The notes below the pieces were generated by a model. The model was not told where the DNA came from. It was given only the letters and a program-made list of their open reading frames with translations, and made no database searches. Shown piece after piece: positions 57,903 through 64,000 of a DNA stretch of 64,000 nt. This stretch comes from Siphonodentalium dalli (lineage: Eukaryota; Mollusca; Scaphopoda; Gadilida; Siphonodentaliidae), in the NCBI GenBank assembly GCA_032622095.1, contig CP136069.1:203408690-203472689 (forward strand), read 5' to 3'. Positions within the stretch are counted from its first letter, which is position 1, and every line of letters begins with the position of its first letter. The position numbers were made by a program, and so were the translations under genes.

Positions 57903-58854
57903 AATCCCGCGTACTATGCATAAATGGGGGGAGGTGACAACTTCTCGTATATACGAGCGAGCTCAGCCGATAATTTCAGAACTCAGACTGGACCAACTTG
58001 AATTAGGTCAAGGCTCCTTCGTCAATGGCTGCAGTCAAAATTTAAAAATCCTTATTCCTGTATTATATTGTCACATGCCATTGCATGTGCGAAACGGCTC
58101 TGTTGACCTTTGATCTCAGTGTCTCTTCAAGAGTCAGTACTTTAAGTTCCCATTCACAACTTGTGAATAAATGGCAAATGGTGTGTGAATAAATGAATAA
58201 ATAGCCTGAGGTGCGTCATAATGGCGGCAATTAGTCCTCAGAAATGTTCCGTTCACGTAGTTTTCTTTTATACACAGACAATGCCTATGTGGTGCTTACA
58301 TACTATAGTTACCGCTAACATGTGGAAAATAAGTACGGGCGGACGAGCGAGCGGACCGAGTTTTGTTTTCTTATTTGTTTTGAACTTCCATTTCGGAATA
58401 CGTCGATGTATATGGCACTGAACATACGTGTTATGCATGTTTCTTATATATTTCGATAAATTGGAGATATTTTAGTTTGTTTCTGTTAATTTTTTAATCA
58501 GTAGTCGGGTATACCTTCCAATTGTAGACCATGGGAAGAAAATCTAGAGCTTTCGTCCATCTGAAACGTTTGTGGTTTAATACACACTTTTCGTGATTAA
58601 TACGAAGAGAACCCAGTCCGTGATGTTTTTAAATAGTTTCATGCATCAAATAATTCAAATTAATAAACAATTTCCGGATATTCCGCTTCCGATTCCAGAA
58701 TTCCCGTGAATATTAACGTTATTGTTACGCTACACTGATCTGGCCGTGACAATGGGGCGATGGGATATATGGCAGGACAACACATTTCAGGTTTCACGCG
58801 ATGCGAGTTATTATAGGAAATTGTAGTGAGGCTGATCTGGCGGGACCCCCTATT
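57903..58854. other. Unassigned sequence
   Basis: No gene is recognised. GATCTGGC..GGGAC and GGCAGGACAACACATTTCAGG (58738-58800) resemble GGATCTGGCAGGACAACACG right of the next element (59331-59350), a short local duplication. Confidence 0.4.
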
Positions 58855-59316
58855 AACCGAGAACAACCGAGAACAACCGAGAACAACCGAGAACAAGTCT
58901 AAAATTAATAATTAAGTCTTAATAATGTTCAATTATAGTGTACATAACAATCTTAAGTGAATATTATACCATATTTGACATTTTAAATGACATATATGTA
59001 GTTATTATGGGTATATACCGAGAAGATGAAACATGCTTGTTCTCGGTTGGCGGTAACACACAGGCATAAGCCGTGCCTCTAGAGGTGTTAATTAACTAAG
59101 TACTAGCTGCATGATGGGTCTGCGCGATGTTTCAACTTCTCGGTATATACCAATAATAACTACATATATGTCATTTAAAATGTCAAATATGGTATAATAT
59201 TAACTTAAGATTGATATGTACACTATAATTGAACATTATAAAGACTTAATTATTAATTTTAGACTTGTTCTCGGTTGTTCTCGGTTGTTCTCGATTGTTC
59301 TCGGTTGTTCTCGGTA
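58855..59316. mobile_element. Foldback element with decamer-repeat tips
   Basis: Both ends are tandem copies of the 10-mer ACCGAGAACA (four on the left, five on the right as GTTGTTCTCG). Then come arms of about 140 bp: AGTCTAAAATTAATAATTAA, GTGTACATA, TTGACATTTTAAATGACATA and ACTTCTCGGTATATACC-type blocks pair with their complements. The centre (59035-59110) holds one more TTGTTCTCGGTTGG. Terminal tandem repeats inside long inverted arms are characteristic of Foldback-type elements. Confidence 0.85.
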
Positions 59317-59911
59317 AATATGAGGTCCGGATCTGGCAGGACAACACGTTTCGGTTTTTCGCGGATGTTTCTTCGCCGATGTCTCATTGTTACAGTATGT
59401 AACTTTTATGACCGCGTTAATTGCTTTCGATGTTTAGGTATGAACAATAGCTGTGCCACTTTTGAAGATGTTATGGCCGGAACACAATGCCATATAACAG
59501 CTAAAAACTTTGCTGATGAAGTATGAGGAAATTAATGTCTCCGTTGGAATGTAGACTAAATATATTGCGAAGTATCGGGTGTGTATTTAATCCGTTTAGT
59601 AGATTTTTGGTCCGCATTTAGATGCTTTCTGGTTTGGTGAATGAGAAACCTGCAATAATAAGCCGTAGTTTTTGTAATAATTTGAAGGATTGGTTGTTTT
59701 AACGGAATTATGAGGCGGTCATTCATAAAACCAATATATTTTATATCAAAATTTATATATATGCCTAATATTATTATCTTAATGGCGTTACCATTTCTGA
59801 CTATGGTTTTCTCGTTTTGTACTGGCTCGTGCATTGTGTTCGATGTTGTATTCATTGTGACTACAGTGCGTCTTTATGTGAAATAATGCTCGTAGAAAGG
59901 TAGTTCAAGTA
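59317..59911. other. Unassigned sequence
   Basis: An 83-codon plus frame (59275-59526) starts in the decamer tip and has no known motif. AATAATTTGAAGGATTGGTT (59670-59690) repeats a segment at 24810-24830. Confidence 0.4.
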
Positions 59912-60361
59912 TTAAAGGTACTCAATCCGATCAGAGGGTCCCCATATCATCAAGATACAACAACAACATTTCTTCAAAATACGCTTTAGTTACCAGAATC
60001 GATTAATTGCAATAAAATAATGCTAACCACTGTCAACTCTTTCCCAAAACGTGTTATCTATCAACATTTTGTTCAACGAAATATGGCCGTATTGTAACTT
60101 GAATATTCAAGAAATTTGACCGTATTACCACTTGTTTTTAAAGTTATCCATTTTCATCCGCAATTTTTTATCGAGACCATCTTTTTGACGGCGTGTTTCT
60201 CAGTGGGCCAAAAAACAATTGAAATAACAAACTTCAAAAATCGATATCTGATCGTTCAGAGCTTTGATGGGTAGGTTCCTCGACTCGAATCAAATATTGT
60301 TTACCCCCGAAGCCAAAGCAATAGTAGTTCAGGGGTGTTTAATCGGATTGAGTACCTTTAA
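59912..60361. mobile_element. 450-bp palindromic MITE, family TTAAAGGTACTCAAYCC
   Basis: It begins TTAAAGGTACTCAATCCGAT and ends with its complement. TTCCTCGACTCGAATCAAAT and CCCGAAGCCAAAGCAATAGT match the right half of 23639-24115; the left half is more diverged here. Confidence 0.87.
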
Positions 60362-60714
60362 CGACCTATATCGATACCGGGAAAAAATTAAAAGCGAATA
60401 TTATTAGGCACGTGTACAAATGTATTTTGGAGGGTAAACCGCCATGTGGAAATAACCTCACCAGTCTTTCAGCCTTGCATATCAATCCGCCCACAGCCTA
60501 ATGACAATGACAGTCGAAGAGTGATGATTTGGCAGGGTGTATTTTTAGCTGATGGACGAGGGCGAATAATGACTGACATCGAGAGACTAAACATAGACAC
60601 CACGAGGCAATGGATACTATACTATATTTATCAATGATTAACATTGGTTATCGATTATGTTCGCCCTTTACGGCTCGTTTCACACGAATTAGTCTGCTGC
60701 GTATGACTCACATA

Positions 60715-61165
60715 TGTGAAAATTTACATAGCCCGTCTGTGTTACACTGAAACCTGTTGTGATTGGTCAGCTGCCAATTGGCTCACCAGTTTCATAACTC
60801 AATAACACATACCGTAATACGAACACGACGTCACAAATTGTTGACCTGATCAATAAACGCGGTCAGCAGAATAATTGTGCGTGCTTTTAAAAGTTCAGCC
60901 GAATTGCATCTAAAGCCAGTTTTTAAATATATCGATGACATGATACTGGCTAAGTGCTTGGAAATCTTATATTGGGCTGATTTAATGTGTTGCGTGGGCT
61001 AGTCTCATATTCTGGGAAGATTTTGTGAAAATAAAATATGATACATTCAGTGCTTAATGTGAATATATAAATAAAAAGCTATATTATAAGAAATGAATGT
61101 ATAGTGGGTGTGTGCATGTGTTATTGTGGGATACGGCGCTGTGGTAGTTGGGTGCACATTTGGTG
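60715..61165 (+). repeat. Dispersed ~450-bp repeat, copy 2
   Basis: Same block order as 31835-32300 (TTTACATAGCCCGTCTGTGT to GGATACGGCGCTGTGGT). No conserved frame is visible. Confidence 0.85.
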
Positions 61166-61225
61166 AGAACCCCATCGACCACAGTGCCGTATCCTCCAAT
61201 TATACACACTGCAAACATTCCTTAA

Positions 61226-61468
61226 CCCTTTGAGTGCCAGGGGCCGATCTCATCGGCCCTAAACCTACAAAATAAGTCTGTTAAGAATATAAGAATGAAT
61301 TATTAAAATTGTAAAAAATTTATAAAAATAAAAACTGAAAAAACATTTTTAGGCCAATGCATTCTCTTATATATGCGAGGCGACCTATGGTCGACTCGCA
61401 TATATAAGAGAATGCATTGGCACAGGGTATATGGGTTGATACAAAAATCGGACCTGGCACTCAAAGGG
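61226..61468. mobile_element. piggyBac-like MITE, 243 bp, TTAA target
   Basis: CCCTTTGAGTGCCAGGGGCC at the left and the complement of CCCTTTGAGTGCCAGGTCCG at the right are flanked by TTAA (61222-61225 and 61469-61472). The centre is a clean hairpin module, CCAATGCATTCTCTTATATA..GCGAGGCGACCTATGGTCGAC with complement (61350-61428). TTAA plus CCCTTT is a classic piggyBac-type signature. Confidence 0.9.
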
Positions 61469-61937
61469 TTAAGTAAAGTGAATGCCAAATGAGACTTGAG
61501 TCCACGAGAGGTACTGTGTCTTGTCCACCGGATACTGACATAGGATATCGACAGGAAGATCACCCTGAATCAGTCATAAACTTATCCCATGTGGATCCCC
61601 AAACAGATAGATGAATGTACTGATGGGTGTCGTCTGCTCACTGCTCTGTGGGGCTCACTGTGGGTTGAAACTGCCTTTACAGCAGGGTGATCAGTCAGAA
61701 AGGTGACATAAAATTAGCAAGAAAGCCTCACGTTCTTCCATTTATTGGGTATCGCGTTTTATATTGTTATATTGCACCTGAATTAAAGGTTGACCCCATT
61801 TATATCAGTTATAAACAAATTCAAATGTTATTGGTATTTTACCATCCATAACTGCAGTAACATAAGTTACATACTCACATGTACTTATAAAGTATATATA
61901 AATGGTATATAAAGCATGTAACGGTTGTTGGGTTTCA

Positions 61938-62046
61938 TGTAATTTAAATAAACGCTCTTTATATTGGGTTCATTGGTTATGTGTGTCTCTATAGAGATAC
62001 ACATAACTAATGAACCCAATATAAAGAGCGTTTATTTTAAATTACA
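61938..62046. repeat. 109-bp near-perfect palindrome
   Basis: The arms of about 54 bp, TGTAATTTAAATAAACGCTC, TTTATATTGGGTTCATTGG and TTATGTGTGTCTCT, pair with their complements around a central CTATAG; only a few mismatches are seen. It is probably a palindromic MITE. Confidence 0.93.
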
Positions 62047-62180
62047 TATGTTATTATAATGGGAGTTTCTTATATCTAGGCTGTCACACTATCGCAAAAT
62101 GGTGTTATTGTTTGTGACCTTTCAGTTGTGCATGTCATTGTTAAAGCGACTCTGATATATGTGGAACAATACAAACATGC

Positions 62181-62277
62181 CACATATATACTGTCACCCC
62201 CCTTTACTCACGTCACATATATACTGTCATCCCCCTTTACTCACGTCACATATATACTGTCATCCACCTTTAATCAC
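62181..62277 (+). repeat. 33-bp tandem repeat, 3 copies
   Basis: CACATATATACTGTCATCCC-CCTTTACTCACGT three times with minor changes. Confidence 0.95.
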
Positions 62278-62448
62278 ACATGTGGATCATATACAAAGCA
62301 ATGGACTCTCTACCATTAATTATTTATATGATTATCGATTACTTTTTCCCTTTAAAGTTCCTGAGACGTTTCGCACGCATGAGTCTGCCCATTGTCAGTA
62401 TAACCAGAATTAACCAATGAGTGCTGAAAAGTGGTGGTTCTTCGTTTA

Positions 62449-62541
62449 GAAGGATCATCACCGGGTTTAGAATGATCATCACCGGGTTTAGAAGGATCAT
62501 CACCGGGTATAGAAGGATCATCACCGGGTTTAAAATTGCCC
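62449..62541 (+). repeat. 21-bp tandem repeat, about 4.5 copies
   Basis: Units of AGAAGGATCATCACCGGGTT plus T; the open frames over it follow from the 21-bp period. Confidence 0.95.
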
Positions 62542-62842
62542 GAACAGTGTTATTTATCAACATGTTTTTCGACGAAATTTGGCCTTATTATCAACACAAA
62601 GCCTCTTCATTTTAGAGTTATCCATCTTCATCCGCAATTTTGGTCCGAGACCGTCGGCTCGTCGACTTTTTACTCGGCCACTAATAAGCCTCGATGGTGA
62701 AAAATAATAGATTTCAAAAATCGATATCTAATAACTCTGAGCTTTTATAGTTGGGTTCCTCGACTCGAATCAAATATTTTGTTACCCCAGAATCCAAATA
62801 AATAGTAATTGAGGGGCGCTTAATCGGATTATGCATCTTTAA
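62542..62842. mobile_element. Partial MITE, family TTAAAGGTACTCAAYCC (right half)
   Basis: TTATCAACATGTTTTTCGAC, GAGTTATCCATCTTCATCCG and TTCCTCGACTCGAATCAAAT, then AATCGGATTATGCATCTTTAA, match 60045-60361. The left end is missing; the right TIR has mutations. Confidence 0.8.
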
Positions 62843-62984
62843 CGTTATTCGGCCTACAAATTTGTTTCTCTAAATTGTTATGGCCCAACATCATATATAT
62901 GTTACTGTTCGTTTGATTAACGCTGGAATTGTCGATGCATTGTGGCTACTTCGCATGCCTGCACAAGATATTACAGCGCTTTCG

Positions 62985-63440
62985 GGCAGGTTAGTGGTTA
63001 TGGGCTCACAATCACTTCTCATGGCGGGTTAGTGGTTATGGGGTGACCATCACCTCTCGTGGTATTTATATATACAGCGCTTGCGGACGGGTTAGTGGTT
63101 ATGGGTGACCATCACTTCTCGTGGTATTTATATATACATCGCTTGTGGACGGGTTAGTGGTTATGGGTGACCATCACTTCTCGTGGTATTTATATATACA
63201 TCGCTTGCGGACGGGTTAGTGGTTACGGGTGACCATCACTTCTCGTGGTATTCATATATACATCGCTTGTGGACGGGTTAGTGGTTATGGGTGACCATCA
63301 CTTCTCGTGGTATTTATATATACATCGCTTGCGGACGGGTTAGTGGTTATGGGTGACCATCACTTCTCGTGGTATTTATATATACATCGCTTGCGGACGG
63401 GTTGGTGGTTATGGGATGACAATCACTTCTCGTGGTATGC
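62985..63440 (+). repeat. 62-bp minisatellite, about 7 copies
   Basis: The unit is CGGGTTAGTGGTTATGGGTG-ACCATCACTTCTCGTGGTAT-TTATATATACATCGCTTGCG-GA with a regular 62-bp step (63088, 63150, and on). It has the same length as the large satellite monomer but no sequence similarity to it. The first two units are shortened or diverged. Confidence 0.95.
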
Positions 63441-64000
63441 CCAACAACTCTTGATTATTATTTACAAAAAGTAGTCTCTCTGTACTATTAATCATTGATA
63501 TGCACATACGGTTATCGATCACGTTCGCCCTTTACGAGGCATTTCGCACGCGTGAGTCTGTCCATTGTCGGTCAAGAATACATTTATCGGTTAATCTGTC
63601 TGTAAGGAAATTGTCCGTTTCGTCCCAGACTTCTGATGTTTTATTCCGAGCGTATCCAGGACGTGATTCTCTGACATGTTGTTGGTTCAACGCCCACTTT
63701 ATCAATATCTGAACTCAAACCTGCGTGTACTTCTAATGATCAAGGTAAAGGTTAACTTCCTCCGACCGAATGGACACAATATAACTATTGCTGTATGGTA
63801 TGTACTCAAAACTGAGATCGAACCTACGAACACATGAGTACGAGGCCATGATATAGTCACATATCGACTATGTAGACATATAGAAACTCAAATTCATTTC
63901 AGCTCAATTCACATTTATGAACACCCTTCGATTTCTAACAATGCAAACAGTACATGTATATATGCCTATTCTGCAGACGATCAATATATTGTCTGTGTCG
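63441..64000. other. Unassigned sequence
   Basis: No repeat or gene is recognised. A TTTCGCACGCGTGAGTCTG-type block (63542-63560) resembles 62368-62388, hinting at another dispersed repeat. Confidence 0.4.

Noticed and set aside
62988-63440. Relation between this 62-bp minisatellite and the 62-bp satellite
   Set aside because: Equal period only; no sequence similarity could be aligned.
1-64000. tRNA, rRNA or snRNA genes
   Set aside because: No convincing B-box GGTTCGANTCC-type sequence in a cloverleaf context and no rRNA core motifs were seen on reading; a covariance-model search was not possible.

Overview
This 64 kb window is eukaryotic, AT-rich intergenic DNA built almost entirely of repeats. 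I find no intact host gene, rRNA or tRNA, and no prokaryotic-style operon. The only recognisable protein coding is decayed non-LTR retrotransposon sequence. The mix of many small palindromic DNA transposons (MITEs and foldbacks), several minisatellites, 5'-truncated LINEs and a very long satellite fits a marine invertebrate. A mollusc is plausible, but that is inference from general style and not from any diagnostic gene.

Layout. 0-5 kb: a 33-bp minisatellite, three terminal-inverted-repeat (TIR) elements including one hAT-like MITE with an 8-bp target-site duplication (TSD), and small duplications. 6-12 kb: a 137-bp minisatellite that abuts a 261-bp MITE, two arrays of a 21-bp CATCATG-type repeat, and two long hairpins; 8.5-10.4 kb is the least repetitive part and holds a small cluster of promoter-like motifs. 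14-17 kb: a 103-bp duplication, a 97-bp minisatellite of about 17 copies and a hairpin. 17-22.5 kb: a TIR element, a 2.1-kb 5'-truncated LINE on the minus strand with recognisable reverse transcriptase, and copies of a dispersed repeat. 23-24.75 kb: a large inverted-repeat element with two further TIR elements nested inside. 25.7-31.3 kb: two 2,170-bp, about 99.8% identical direct copies that exactly flank a 1.2-kb LINE 3' fragment. 31-34.7 kb: more MITEs and dispersed repeats. 34.7-38.6 kb: a ~107-bp minisatellite with a 1,113-bp higher-order period. 38.8-41.1 kb: single arms of a foldback transposon, a piggyBac-like TTAA MITE and a LINE tail. 41.65-56.3 kb: a 14.7-kb satellite with a 62-bp monomer. 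56.3-57.9 kb: a complete copy of the foldback transposon, with a fragment of the satellite monomer at its centre and a hAT-like MITE inserted in one arm. 58-64 kb: a decamer-tipped foldback, another piggyBac-like MITE, a perfect-looking palindrome and three short tandem arrays.

The points most worth following are the giant TSD-like duplication around the LINE fragment, the link between the foldback transposon and the 14.7-kb satellite, and a hairpin module that recurs inside MITEs with at least three unrelated kinds of termini. No gene network can be described here: the relationships are between nested mobile elements. All copy numbers and identities are hand estimates.
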